A stretch of DNA of 64,000 nt. It comes from Nematostella vectensis. Taxonomy: Eukaryota; Cnidaria; Anthozoa; Actiniaria; Edwardsiidae. The stretch spans positions 11,420,887 to 11,484,886 of the forward strand of contig NC_064034.1 of the NCBI RefSeq assembly GCF_932526225.1, given 5' to 3'. Below the pieces are notes generated by a model. The model was not told the DNA's origin. It saw only the letters and a program-made list of their open reading frames with translations, and made no database searches. Made by a program: the position numbers and the translations under genes. This document shows, one piece after another, positions 20,664 to 34,200 of this stretch (positions are counted from its first letter, which is position 1; the number at the start of each line of letters is the position of its first letter).

Positions 20664-23600
20664 TTACATTTCAATAGCTGCCTCTCTCTTTGAGAGTATG
20701 CACTGTTTCGTGTATTCCCATATTAGGAGTGCTCCACTCACGTGCACGTTGAGAGACCGGATGACTCCGACCTGAGGTATCTCTACGCATGCGTCAAGTT
20801 GCTGGATCAATTCAACTGGGATGCCTTCTTTTTCGTTGCCCAACAACAGGAGAGTCTTGTGCGGAAAGGTGAAATCTGTCAGGCGCTTGCTATTGGCTGT
20901 TTGTTCTACGCCAATCAGGGAGTAGCCATCGTGGCGCATGGCATCTAAATAATTGTTGAGCTCCGCTGGCCGCACTTGCTCGATGTCGACCCATTTGCTG
21001 GAACTGACACTTAATCCCTGAAGGAACAAAGGGTTGGTAAAGTGGTTCTGCTAACCGTCATTTTATCATCCTAGAAACAACAGGGCCAGCAAAAAAAAAC
21101 ATATGCAATTGCTAGCATTGATAACGATTGAATTTCGTAAAAAAAAAGTCAAAGATAAAACTTTAGAAATATATATATTTTGTAGTTTTATCAGCAAATG
21201 CAAAAGGAAAATAAAGGAGGGGTTGCAAAAGGAAAATATAGAAAACACACACACACAAAAAGCATTTACGGTATCTAAATAAAAAAAATTCCATTGCCAC
21301 GACTACCATAACCAACATTCCTTACACCGTCACTCTAAAAAACAACAGCAACACTAACCATAACAACATCACCATCAAAGCAACAAAAGCAAAAACAACG
21401 AAGCTTGAAGTACAACCAAAGTAGCAAAACAAACAACAGCAGCAAAAACTACTATTCAAGCAGCAACAACAACAGCAGACCTTGAAGTATGGATCATTCA
21501 TGACTTCGTTGCTGCCTAGCACCAGTCTTTTCGCGCCAAAGATCTCGCAGGTTCTGCATAAGCCTCCTAGATTAGGAGCTTTGTTAATCAAAGAAGCAAC
21601 CACGACCAGCTCCCCCCCTGTCGAGGACCGGATCGCGATCATTCTCTGCTGCTGCATCTCCGCCATCATCAAATCTTCCGGTGGGACTAGCTTCCATGCT
21701 ATGATCTTCTTCTGTACATCACCAGTAAAATCGTGCGTAGCTTGCACGTCTTCTGCGACAATGACCTTCCTGGGCTGAGTGCGGACCGGCGCGACGTCTC
21801 CAGCAATGCGTCGACGCACGATCTCACTGACTCTTGCGTCTCTAGGATAACTCTCAATCGCTAGATTTGCCAGAGCTTGATTCGGGTTGAACAGCGGTAT
21901 TCCGTGGCAATGCCCTCGTTTCCATGTGCGCATGCCTACCGAAGATTCCTTGAAGAGGGTCGGAGCGACCCACTCTTCGTCTGTAATGTCGGAGAGGCGT
22001 GGCAGTATGTGATAGATCGTCTCGATTGAGAAATCCTTGAAGGGGTGGAAATCAAAGAAGAAGTAGTTCTCTAAGACGCGTTTCTTCTCCACAGGGTTAT
22101 CATTGTTATCAGCCATAAACTCTAAACAAGACTTGAGGAAGGGGTTTTCTGTCAGCGCTTTATCAAGACCTTCAGCCTTGCAGTGTTCCCATATTCTTTG
22201 CACCGCAACGTGGGCGGTGGCACGCACTGTCCTATGGTTGAGGGTCACCCACGGGAATATCGCACTTATCGCACGCTCCATGAATTGCACGCGGTTACTT
22301 GTTTGGTCATCCGTTTGATGGATTGCCAGTAGGGTCGTGATAGTAATAAGGGATGCCATCCGTCCCAACCTTTTCGAAGGGTCGTATTTCATCTCGTTCC
22401 ACATATATGGATGCAACTCTGAGTACCTGTGATCGAGAGAGGGCAGGATATTAGTGCATGCAGAAAGCTGACCAATAAAAACAAACTTCTAGACTTCGAG
22501 AACTTAGTTTTAAATTTTTCTACAGATCCTTGAGGATATAAGTTCGAGATATGAGTCTATCACTGTACTGCTTTATTATATCGGGCAAAATACACCACAA
22601 TCATAATCAGCTAATTTCTAAGGCAGGATTGCAACGACTAGACGAATGGCCATGTAGGCGGGAGACTAAAGAAAGGAAAATGTTGTGGTTGGAAACCCTA
22701 ACCATAACACTATTACATTTATTAACTACTTAATACATTGATACACTTAACCATTTTTAAAAAGGCTTGAAAAACAAAAATCTGAGAAACAATTCTTAAT
22801 TATCCCCTCAAAAAATATTTTTCAGAGAAATCAATTTTACATAACGACTTACCTAGACAAAACAATCAGGACCGTCCACTCGTGGTAATTCTTGATTGAC
22901 GTTTGATTCTCACTCAGCATGGAGGTCAGAGTCATCTCCAGTAACTCCCTGGCAAACTCCAGCTCGGAGCCCTCCCCCCTAAGGATTATGGAGATAAGAA
23001 CAAGGACGGACTGCCAAACTCTGTGCTTGAGTCGATGATAGGGAGAGCTTTGGTAGGACCTCGGTTTTTTACTGATTGTCTCAACATCAAATGCAAGAAG
23101 CAGCTTGGTGAAGTCTTTTAAGAGGAGGAACTGTTGTTGGTTACTTGGGTCTAGAGATAGAAGGGTGTTGATCATCGTTACGCGGACTTGTGTATCATCT
23201 CTCCACTCCTCGCGCTTGAAGGAACCCAGAGACGTCTCCTCACCGAGGCTGCAGAGATAAGCGTCAACCTCTCCTTCAATAAGCTTTGACTTCTGTAGCG
23301 CAGGGCCAAACAGGCATGCATCTAATACAACGTCAGAGAAGACACGGAGACTGGCAACACGGGTGCTTGGCTCGTAACTTCCCCAAACACTGCTGAGCTG
23401 GTGAATGACTTTACTCATGATACCAACACGTATACTGCCATGTTTGAGAAGATCTTTCCAGTAACCTTTGATCTTAGTTGTCAGTGGATGATCTTCCGGA
23501 AGGTTCATCAGATGGCCGCTGAAGAGGATAGGAACTCCTTCGTCAAGGTTTTCCCAATAGAACTCGGTCTCTTTGGCTTCTTTCAGCGTCTTGTAGGCGA

Positions 23601-26600
23601 CATCTAGAATAACGACACAGAGGTCAATGTCTTTGTGGACTACCATGGGTATGAGTAGCCCTAAGCACTTCAGTATAATAGGGTAGTCGAAGGCATAGGT
23701 AAGGTCGAGCCCATCGCGCGCTGCTTCGAGAATGCGCGCCAGGGAGCTAGCTAACGTCACATTATTTTGTTTCTCTTCAGTTGGAGCGATCGTTCTTGAC
23801 GCGTTTGCCAAATAGTAGGACACAGTGGACCATAGAGCAACGATGTACTTGGAAACCATGTTGCTCCACATAAAGTTGTTTGCCTCGCTATGCTCATAAC
23901 CCAAGCCAGAAGGTTGAACATCGGGTTTGGTGAAACTCACGTTCAGTTTGAATGATGGAATCGCTTCCATGAGTAACTTCTTGAGCGTAGTTGGGACGGT
24001 GGGGGAATTTGATATTTCGCAAGCCCATGAGATGATGAGCATAGCTTGATGCAAAGTCTTCCATTCAACTATTGTATGGTGGTCCAGGCTCTGCAGCCTT
24101 TGAATGGTTTCAATACTTCGCAGCGAAACATTCTCCACGAATTTGTCGAATTCACAGCAGCATCCCCTCAACTGCGCATTCTCAGAGATGAAACCATGAA
24201 GCTCTTGACACAGTTGCAAATACGCTTTTCCACCCAAGTAACTATCACTGCTGGCCTCTGTCATCTTCCTTGCTGAAAGATTTAAAACGTCTTGAAGTGA
24301 AACCCTCACGGAAGACGAGACTATACCACATGTTGCTTCAGGCAACAGGGGCTCATTAGCAGCCGTACCGTTTTCTGCATTCTCCGTTTCGTTTAAAATG
24401 CGAAGTATATGGCTCAGTAGCTCAACCGCGTGGTAACCTTTAGCCTCTGGTGCATAGACGTGAGTGTTTGTCTGAGAAATTGCTTTCATAAGCAAACCCA
24501 GAACCTCCTGTAATGGCGATGCTATCACTGACATGTTGGTTGACTCTGCATGGCAAGCATCAGATGCTGCAACTACCATATGCATGAGACCATCATCCCT
24601 AGAGACATCACCTAGAGGAGATTCGAGTAGGCTCTTAACAGTTGAAACAGCATACTCACTAATGCTGAGACAAGATTGGCTTTGAGACCTATGAATGGAA
24701 GTGAATTTGATGCAGGATTCCTTTCTTGGTGAACTGTTCCAAAGCCACTTGCCTAGTTCTAACCACAGATAACTTCCCCGTCCAAGAAATTCCTCCAGCC
24801 GTGTACAGGAGAGGAGGCTGTGAACGTCTTTCCACTCCACCTGGTTCTGGTCATAAAGCCTTGTCACTGCCTTCAGGAGAAATCCTTCTATTGCAACCCT
24901 TAAGTGAAAAGCGTGAGCCCTGAGATTTGAAAGCACATTTTGAACTGTCTGTAAAGCTTCTTTATTCCAAGCAGGGAAAGGGGAGATATTTGCTAAAGCT
25001 TCAGACACAAATACCATCGGTACAGCAATGAACTGCTGGCTGTCAATCGCTTTTATAAGTCTGCAAAGAAACTCAGGACACTTTACATCTGGTAATTGGT
25101 TTACACATTGCTGGTAAAAAGCTTTAAGAGCCTTTCCAATGATGGGACCCTCTCCTTTTTGACAGTTTTCCTCTGTTCCATACAAAAGATACTCATTCAA
25201 CATAGACTGAAGCTTTCCCATGATAAATGGCCAATTAATCTTGTCTAACAGAGGGCACACAGACAGGTCAATGGTTAAGACTTCAAGGACTGCCCACTTG
25301 CGGATGAATTTATTGTCATGCTGTGATGCCTGGATGAAAATAGTCACAAGCCAGGAGACCGCAAGTGCCTGAGAACCTGAAAGAAATCAAGCAAACCATA
25401 TGATTCTTCAGACATTTTACTGCAACCAGCAGTATAACTGCAAACAGTGGAGATATTCAAACAAAGTATGAACAAGTCAGAAAGCAATAAACATTCCCAG
25501 GCATATTTTTTGGGTGTTCACAGATTCACAGGTTTCTCACTCATTTTATATGTACACATTCAGATTGGCTTAAAACTGGTTAAAGCTATTCTTACAGGCT
25601 TATCTGAATTAATTCTTCACAAAAGAAACATATATACACTTAATAATTAAGAGATAAAATATTCATTGCTTGCCATAGTGTTTTGAAAACCAGTATTTCT
25701 GTTTGGGAGAATTCAAAAGCAGATCAGTGGATCAGAGGAGTGCTTCACGTCTACTCAAGAATTTCGCCAACACTAAGATTTTCAAAACGCTATAAATATG
25801 TTTGATTTCTTTTATAAAATTTACATTAGGCGAAAGCTTAAAAGATAACTAGCATCACTCCAATGCATGCCAGACTGTCCAACAATTTTTAAAAATCGGC
25901 TTCAAATTCTAAACAAAATTTAATTCAATATTTTGTGGTTCTTCTTTTTGTTTGGAGTTTTCTTATTTAACTTGGACATGTCTCTCCTCCAAAGAATGGT
26001 ATTTTTAATGAATCATTTGGAATTCACAGGGCTGTTGACTGATAATGCATTAACTCCCCTTACATGATTTTATGCTGCATTTTTTGTTATCAGATAAATA
26101 AGAACTAAAAATACCTGTATTTTTCTGAGTGGCTGCTATAATTTTAGACACCCTGGGAAGCACAGGTCTAACCACATGTGCCTGCAATAAACAGCAGTAA
26201 AATTGAAGAACTATTATTAATGACAGACAGACAGATGGGAAAACAGACAGATATACAGACAGATGGGAAAACAGACAGCCATACAGACAGACGGTTAGAC
26301 AGACAGAAGGATGAACAGACAGACCTGGCTTTCTTCTATTGTTTCCATGAGTAGAACAAACTCCTGCCACAAGGACAGCAATCTATCCCTGTCCTTGGGG
26401 CTCCAATAGAACAACACTTCTCCCTCCGAATCCCTCACCGTGAGTACCATCTCATTCTTATCAACATGATCCAGAGCCAGTTTTAGAAGATACATGGACC
26501 TTTTATGTGAGAGAGGTTCCTTGGATCGCACTCCATGCTGGATAAGCCTCCAGAATTCTGGCTCAGATACCAGTGATGTTGTCTGGCTGGATGAGTTAAA

Positions 26601-27848
26601 GAAGAAATTCGCCAGTCCACAGATGATTGTGTAGGAGTTGTACCAAGGAGTCATATCATTGTATGTGGTTGACTGTAGGTCTGACTTGCCTTTGACAAGT
26701 GCCCATATGGCCTAAAATAAAATAAAAAACACTGCTTGGTTAATCAAGCCCCATCGAACTTTATCAAATATATAAAGAGCATAGAAAAAAATTGGTGGGG
26801 AAGAAAGGGTGGTTTGGAAAAAAAAATGATACAATAAAAAAGGGTATAAAATATATAGTGATTGTGAGAAATAAAAACTCTGATACTTTGCCTATGAAGG
26901 GTGTTGCTCATGTATGTGATGGTTCATGGAAAACCAAACTAAGGAGTTCGCCCCTTTGCTGAAAAAAAAAATAGAAATGGAAACTTGTGCACAAGCTCAA
27001 AATAGTATGCTTATGAAATGATTTTCACATGTCTGTCTCATTCACTCTTTGCCATTCTTACTTCTTGCTTAGGCTGCTGTTTTAAAAACTTTGTGCTATT
27101 ACTGTATGTATGCATAGTATAAGAAATGACCCACTTTTTGGCCGCCAAGGGGAGACGGGTGCGCACACACCCTGTGTACATGCCTGTGAACTATAGGAAA
27201 TGTCAGAAAAAGTGCTCTCCCCATATCCACAGTCCAGGGGTAACATACCTTAATTCTTTTTTGACCAAGTTTGGTGCTACATGAGAGAAGGTCTTGTAGA
27301 ATTGTCCCAGTAATCTTTGCACAAAGCATGTCACTTGAATGCCGCAATGTGGAAAGGAGACTCTCAAACAAGCATTCCTCAAATGTTGGCCCTAACATGG
27401 TGACACCGTCATGTCCAGATTCCTGCTTTAACAGATAATTCACGAGGTCCAAGGTCACTTCCACAGGGAGCCCGTCACCAGAATGAACATCCCCGTTGTA
27501 CATTTCAAGTGATTCCACGCACAGATCTACAACTTTCTGAAGTAAATTCTTCGGGTTAAAAGCGCAGCATAACGCAGTTATCTCGTAAACTAAGTGCAGT
27601 TTTTGTCGATAGTTGAGAGAGTTCGCAACTCGGCTGTGAATGACGGGAAGACAAAGTTCGTTGTTTACACGACTCACGACTTCATCGCACAAATCGCCCT
27701 TTTTCCGTTGGATTTCAAGCACCGATTTCAATGTTGTGTAGAACTCAACATCTCGGTTTTCTTCTACGGTTGATAGAAGAGTGTTTAGCAAATCCTGAAG
27801 TTGGGACGAAGGGGAATAAGTCAGGATATGTTTCAACGAAGCGGCCAT
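20664..27848 (-). CDS. TARBP1: TARBP1, tRNA (guanosine-18-2'-O)-methyltransferase
   Basis: Six minus-strand exons (27848-27249, 26711-26325, 26181-26115, 25376-22853, 22426-21481, 21017-20664) join in frame with GT-AG borders. They give 1625 residues, essentially the length of human TARBP1. The start is the ATG at 27848, in context aaaatggcc. Residues 1 to about 1460 are a long helical, repeat-like region. The C-terminus from about 1465 is a SPOUT (TrmH/SpoU) domain: motif 1 [18 protein letters not shown] (from 1474), motif 2 [12 protein letters not shown] (from 1565) and motif 3 VEIPQVGV...[10 protein letters not shown] (from 1586). All three knotted-fold motifs are intact, so the enzyme should be active. 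The family methylates the ribose of G18 in tRNAs using S-adenosylmethionine; this is known, not shown here. The 3' UTR has an AATAAA on the minus strand at 20315-20310. The gene is head to head with the RCC1-repeat gene. Exon 4 (2524 bp) is unusually long. Confidence 0.95.
26221..26320. repeat. CAGA-type microsatellite at a TARBP1 donor site
   Basis: Degenerate acagacag/gatgggaaaac repeats fill most of intron 2. On the minus strand they become (TCTG)n starting immediately after the exon 2 donor (CAG|gtctgtctg), so the splice site itself sits at the edge of the repeat. Confidence 0.85.
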
Positions 27849-28220
27849 TTTTAAAACACACGTGTGCACCAAAACTACAGACTAGTACTTGATGGTTACC
27901 GGTTTAAACAGGAACATCCTTTTACATACCATAAGAATTGGCATACATGAAGTACTGCTCTTCCTTTTTATTTTTCCCGCCCGTAAAAAGACTGAGCACT
28001 AGGATTTAGTCTTTCTCATACTTGCTAGTACCGCCTGGCTGTTTTTGACATTCTATCAAAAACAACAAACAAGGGTCATGAGACTTTGTAGTTTATTTCT
28101 ATTTCAAGGCCAATGGAGTGAGAAAAAAGTTAATTGAACTATGAGGACTGTAGATCAATGTCGATGTTCTTTTGTAACAAACGATTCGTGAAAAAAAAAG
28201 CGAAATTCATTGATTGAAAG
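27849..28220. promoter_or_regulatory. Probable bidirectional promoter, TARBP1 / RCC1-repeat gene
   Basis: Only 372 bp separate the start codon of TARBP1 (minus) from that of the RCC1-repeat gene (plus), so both promoters and 5' UTRs must lie here unless there are upstream non-coding exons. There is a CCAAT box (ggccaatgg) at 28109-28116 and a short inverted pair tttttgacattctatcaaaaa near 28043-28063. No TATA box is obvious. Shared control is an inference from position. Confidence 0.6.
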
Positions 28221-31200
28221 ATGGCATACAAAGAAGGTCGCACCGCTAGGAAGTCGAAACCCGAGACAGCAGCTTTTAGCTACGAACTCTTTGAGCTCGC
28301 TCAAACTCTGCGGATTCGACCGCGAACTGATTCGATCGGAGGGTCCGATGCTCAAAGACGTAAGCAAATAATGCTATAATAGCAAAGTGAATATATTGGC
28401 ATGGGCCTAAGCAAAATATTTTGACAAGGGAGCTTATAAAGGAAATTGTATCAGGGTAAAGTGACAAGTGGTTGTTGTTGGTTTCAGATGGTGGTTCTTC
28501 CCACCTACCATTCATTCAATTGGCTTCCTGGCACGAGGATGCATTTGGCAGCTTGCTGGTGCTGTTATGTAGCAATGGTAAGTCCAGATCAGGCCTGTTT
28601 TTTGTACCTGGAAAGGATGGAGGAGAGAAGTAGGGGGGGTGGGTCTGAAGGGGGTCTGACATGGAAAAAAATGGGGGTGGGGTGGGAAAGAATAATACTA
28701 TAGGAAAATGGGCCACCAAAAAGTGGGTCATTTCTTTTAAAAATTAAAATAAAACTTATTCATTAAAATGAATGTTGATGAATGGGGGTGGTTACTAGCC
28801 ATACAGGTAGCAGCTGTCTTGTATAAAGATGTAAAGATCTGGTTATAAACATTATTTTTTCCTGTGCTTTAGGTGCTCTTCTTGTTTGGAGCAAAGACTG
28901 TGCAGGAAACCCATTTACTAAGCAAATATCTTGGTACCAGGTAATTAGAAGTATTTGATTCACATGCCCAGTAAAGTATGTAAAAACTGCAAGCAGTGTT
29001 TGTATTTTGTTTGTGGAATATAAACATGTTTCAGAACCCATCAAGAGCAATCAAGGCTATCTGTTTGGACCCCAGTGGATGCTGGTTAGTTTGTGCCTGC
29101 ATGGACACCCATCTCTACATCGTCCCTCTGTCTGCTGCAATTAAGGTATGGTTAAAGTACAGTGCTGGAGCCATTCAGCCCATCTCCCTGAAATGATTGT
29201 TGTTGCCAGCACCCCCCCCCCCTGAAATAGAAATGTACAGCTCTTTATCCTTCATTTCTTAATGTACAGCTAAAATATGGCCATGTGCACAGTGTTGGTA
29301 CCCACTTCCGTTACACCATTCGGTTTTATGGTTAGCGTTCGGTTTAAGCGTTACAATTCTCCAATGTTAGGTTAAACCTTTGCATTTTTAAACTATTACA
29401 ATTCTAGCATTCGGTTTTACCGTTACCTTTTCGTAGCATACAGTTTTTACCGTTACCTTTTTAGCGTTCAGTTATACCGTTACCTTTTAAGTGTACGGTT
29501 TTTACCGTTACCATTTTAGCTTTCGGTTTTACCGTTACCATTTTAGCGATCAGTTTTAGCTTTAACTTTTAGCGCTAGGGTTTACTATTACCTTTTTAGC
29601 GTTAGGTTTTACCATAGCCTTTTTTTAGCGTTAGGTTTTAACATTACAGATGCATTTGATTTTTTGCGTTACCCTTTGGACTGTGTTGTTCTCCCACCGC
29701 TGTTTTATGTTCTCAGAGCGTGTAGCACTATTAAGTATATAATGTTACTTTGACTCAACGTTGTGGTATTTTAAGTCGTTTCAGTAGATAACCAAATACT
29801 TTTTTTCAAATTCCATGGGGGGAGAAAGCGCAGGTTAAAGTGAACGGTAAAACCGAACACTAAATTGGTAAGAGTACTAAAACCAAACACGAAAAAAAGC
29901 TTAAGCATGGTGCACACAATCGACATAACAGCGTTATGTCACAACCGTTAAAGTGTTGGAAAACAGCAAAACTGCTTGGGAATTACAACATAACATGTAA
30001 CATTGCTTTATTTTTATAGTTTTGTATGTTCATTAAGTACATTTTCGCTTTTAAGTGGGAGAATTTAGTTTGTGTGTCATTATGTCGCTAGTGTACATCA
30101 GGCTCAACAGTAAAACCAAGTGCAAAAAAGGTAGTATTAAAACCAAACGCTACAAAAATGTAACGCTAAAACCAAAGGCGGTGAAAAGGTAACTCTAAAA
30201 CGGAACGCTAAAAGGTAACTCTAAAACCAAACGCTAAAAGGTAACTCTAAAACCGAACGCTAAAAAGTAACACCAAAACCAAATGTGACGAAAAGGTAAC
30301 CAAACGATAAAAGGTAATGGTAAAACCAAATGTTTAAAAGGTAACTGGAATAACTAAATTCTAAAAGGTAACGCTAAAACTGAATGTGACAAAAAGGTAA
30401 CGCTAAAACCGAACAATTAAAGGTAATGGTAAAACCAAACGCTTAAAAGGTAACTGGAATAACTAAATTCTAAAAAATAACGCTAAAACTGAATGTGACA
30501 AAAAGGTAACGCTAAAACCGAATGATTAAAGGTGATGGTAAAACCAAACGCTTAAAAGGTAACTGGAATAACTAAATACTAAAAGGTAATGCTAAAACCA
30601 AATGCGATGAAAAGGGTATGCTAAAACCGAATGATAAAAGGTAATGGTAAAACTGAACATTTAAAAGGTAACGCTAAAACTGAACGTGACGAAAAGGTAA
30701 CGGTAAAACGGAATGATAAAAGGTAATGGTAGCTCAAAAAGTAATGGTGGGAGGCAAAAAGCAGAAACTTCTGTGGTAATCCGTTCTACATTTTGATCTG
30801 ACATTTTGATGAATGTATGTGGATTTTTTCGCCTCGTGGAGTAGAAATTTTAGAATTCTGTTCAAATTGATTTTTGCTCACAGGTAAATGTAGTGCTGCT
30901 TTTTGTTCTCCTTTTTGTTTTTACTGCAACAATGGCATATTTTAAGAATTATGTTTGGAATTAACCTATATATAGCCGAAAAGCCCACTGACCTTTTCTT
31001 TGGAAATGAGCTAAGTTTTTTGGTTTCAATTTTTTGCAAATTCAAAGTTCAATTGAGGTGTTGATGGAAGGCTCTTATGTAAGTGTAAAGTGAAAGCATC
31101 TCAAACTTTAATCTCCATCCCCCTGGCATAGTATTCTGTATTGTAACAGCTAAAATGGTTAACTATATTTCAGACAGAAGGGAGGAAGTCTGTGTCAAAC

Positions 31201-34200
31201 TGTCCATGGGCAAAAGATGACATCACCAAAGTGCTTTGCAGTGAGAAACGAGGTACAGTGCCATGATACTCCCAATTTTCTAAGTTATGAAGCATTAAAT
31301 AAACAGACAATGTTTTATAAGCCACATAGGCCTCAAAGTTAGCAACTAAACTGTGATACTTTTCAACTAGATTTTTTTAGCGCAAGCAAAGAATATTGTT
31401 GGTCTCAAATAAGCTTCGGATAATAACTGTCCCAATTCTAATAAGATTCCCATCTTTTTAGCTAGCCTGAAGATGTTTAATTTTCACCCAGCAGGTTTGC
31501 CATGTAGTGTGGCATAAGATTTCCATCTTTTAGCTGGCCTGAAGGTGTTTGATTTTCACCCAGCAGGTTTGCCATGTAGTGTGGCAAAAGATTCCCATCT
31601 TTTTAGCTAGCACGAAGGTGTTTGATTTTCACCCAGCAGGTTTACAATTTGGTGTGGCATAAGATTCCCATCTTTTTAGCTAGCCTTAAGGTGTTTGATT
31701 TTCACCCAGCAGGTTTACCATTTGGTGTGGCATAAGATTCCCATCTTTTTAGCTAGCCTGAAGGTGTTTGATTTTCACCCAGCAGGTTTGCCATGTAGTG
31801 TGGCATAAGATTCCCATCTTTTTAGCTAGCGTGAAGGTGTTTGATTTTCACCCAGCAGGTTTACAATTTGGTGTGGCATAAGATTTCCATCTTTTTAGCT
31901 AGCCTGAAGGTGTTTGATTTTCACCCAGCATGTTTACCATGTAGTGTGGCAAAAGATTCCCATCTTTTTAGCTAGCCTGAAGGTGTTTGATTTTCACCCA
32001 GCAGGTTTACCATTTGGTGTGGCATAAGATTCCCATCTTTTTAGCTAGCCTTAAGGTGTTTGATTTTCACCCAGCAGGTTTACCATTTGGTGTGGCAAAT
32101 GATTCCCATCTTTTTAGCTAGCCTGAAGGTGTTTGATTTTCACCCAGCAGGTTTGCCATTTAGTGTGGCATAAGATTCCCATCTTTTTAGCTAGCCTGAA
32201 GGTGTTTGATTTTCACCTAGCAGGTTTACCATGTGGTGTGGCATAAGATTTCCATCTTTTTAGCTAGCCTGAAGGTGTTTGATTTTCACCCAGCATGTTT
32301 ACCATGTAGTGTGGCAAAAGATTCCCATCTTTTTAGCTAGCCTGAAGGTGTTTGATTTTCACCCAGCAGGTTTACCATTTGGTGTGGCATAAGATTCCCA
32401 TCTTTTTAGCTAGCCTTAAGGTGTTTGATTTTCACCCAGCAGGTTTACCATTTGGTGTGGCAAATGATTCCCATCTTTTTAGCTAGCCTGAAGGTGTTTG
32501 ATTTTCACCCAGCAGGTTTGCCATTTAGTGTGGCATAAGATTCCCATCTTTTTAGCTAGCCTGAAGGTGTTTGATTTTCACCTAGCAGGTTTACCATGTG
32601 GTGTGGCATAAGATTTCCATCTTTTTAGCTAGCCTGAAGGTGTTTGATTTTCACCCAGCATGTTTACCATGTAGTGTGGCAAAAGATTCCCATCTTTTTA
32701 GCTAGCCTGAAGGTGTTTGATTTTCACCCAGCAGGTTTACCATTTGGTGTGGCATAAGATTCCTATCTTTTTAGCTAGCCTGAAGGTGTTTGATTTTCAC
32801 CCAGCAGGTTTGCCATTTAGTGTGGCATAAGATTCCCATCTTTTTAGCTAGCCTTAATGTGTTTGATTTTCACCCAGGAGGTTTACCATTTGGTGTGGCA
32901 TAAGATTCCCATCTTTTTAGCTAGCCTGAAGGTGTTTGATTTTCACCAAGCATGTTTACCATGTAGTGTGGCAAAAGATTCCCATCTTTTTAGCTAGCCT
33001 GAAGGTGTTTGATTTTCACCCAGCAGGTTTACCATTTGGTGTGGCATAAGATTCCCATCTTTTTAGCTAGCCTTAATGTGTTTGATTTTCACCCAGGAGG
33101 TTTACCATTTGGTGTGGCATAAGATTCCCATCTTTTTAGCTAGCCTGAAGGTGTTTGATTTTCACCCAGCAGGTTAACCATTTGGTGTGGCATAAGATTC
33201 CCATCTTTTTAGCTAGCCTGAAGGTGTTTGATTTTCACCCAGCAGGTTTGCCATGTAGTGTGGCCTGGTGGCACACTGCAGATGACTTTAACATGTGCAT
33301 CGTGGGAACAGAGGTGCGTTTTGTAAAGCTTTATAGTCTGTTAGAAGAGGTATAGAATAGTATGGCTGAGATGATGTGTCTGTTTCTAGGAGAGTTGGGA
33401 TATCCCAATAGCTAAGCATTTTAGATAAGCCAAAATTAGTTGGAGTCATCAATAGCTCAGTATAGTTCTCTAAATTAATTAGTGTCCTGTCTAATTTCCT
33501 GTCTAACACCTCCGTCTGTTGTTTGTTGTAGCTTGGTGAAGTGGTATTTGTGGATTTATGCAATGGTAAAGCCATCTTATCTGTGGATTTGAAAGAAGGG
33601 ATCACATCACTTGAAATGATGCAGGACAAACAACATCAGTCAACCTGTGTCATGGTAAATTGAACCTGTGTCATGGTAAATTGTGTGATGCACGTTGCAT
33701 AACAAATACTGTAGCATCAATCTACTTGTGTGACACATGTTGGCGCACAATCAGTATCTGTTCACTTGCATCATGGTAAGTTGGACTTGTGTGACAGCAT
33801 TTGTTGTTATGTGTGGGTAAAGTACATGAAAAGCTATACAGGTTATGTGTCCTGATTTTTTTAAACTTTAAAACCTTATGTAAAATGTATGCATGGATAG
33901 TTATAGATTTTCAAAAGAGTTTTAAAGACCAATACATCAATGTCATTGAATTCGGACATTTGAAAGACATATCATCTTTGGTCACGTCCCAACTCTAGAT
34001 AAGTACCGTGTCTGGAGAGGCGTGGCAGCTAATCCTAGAAAGCACGTCCCTTCCTCGGAGACGGTTCAGCATGTCATCCGACCCCATGACAAGCCCTTCT
34101 GTAGCCTCTGCGCTCGGTTATGAAATGATTGGGATGATGGCAATTCCTCTGGAGAGTTTCCAAGCAGTGACAGAGTGGCAAGACAGGCTGAACCCAATGC

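Noticed and set aside
28446-28577. Alternative frame starting MYQGKVTSGC or MVVLPTYHS
   Set aside because: Splicing from exon 1 (phase 1) puts 28488-28577 in the frame reading HGGSSHLPFIQLASWHED, which joins smoothly to exon 3.
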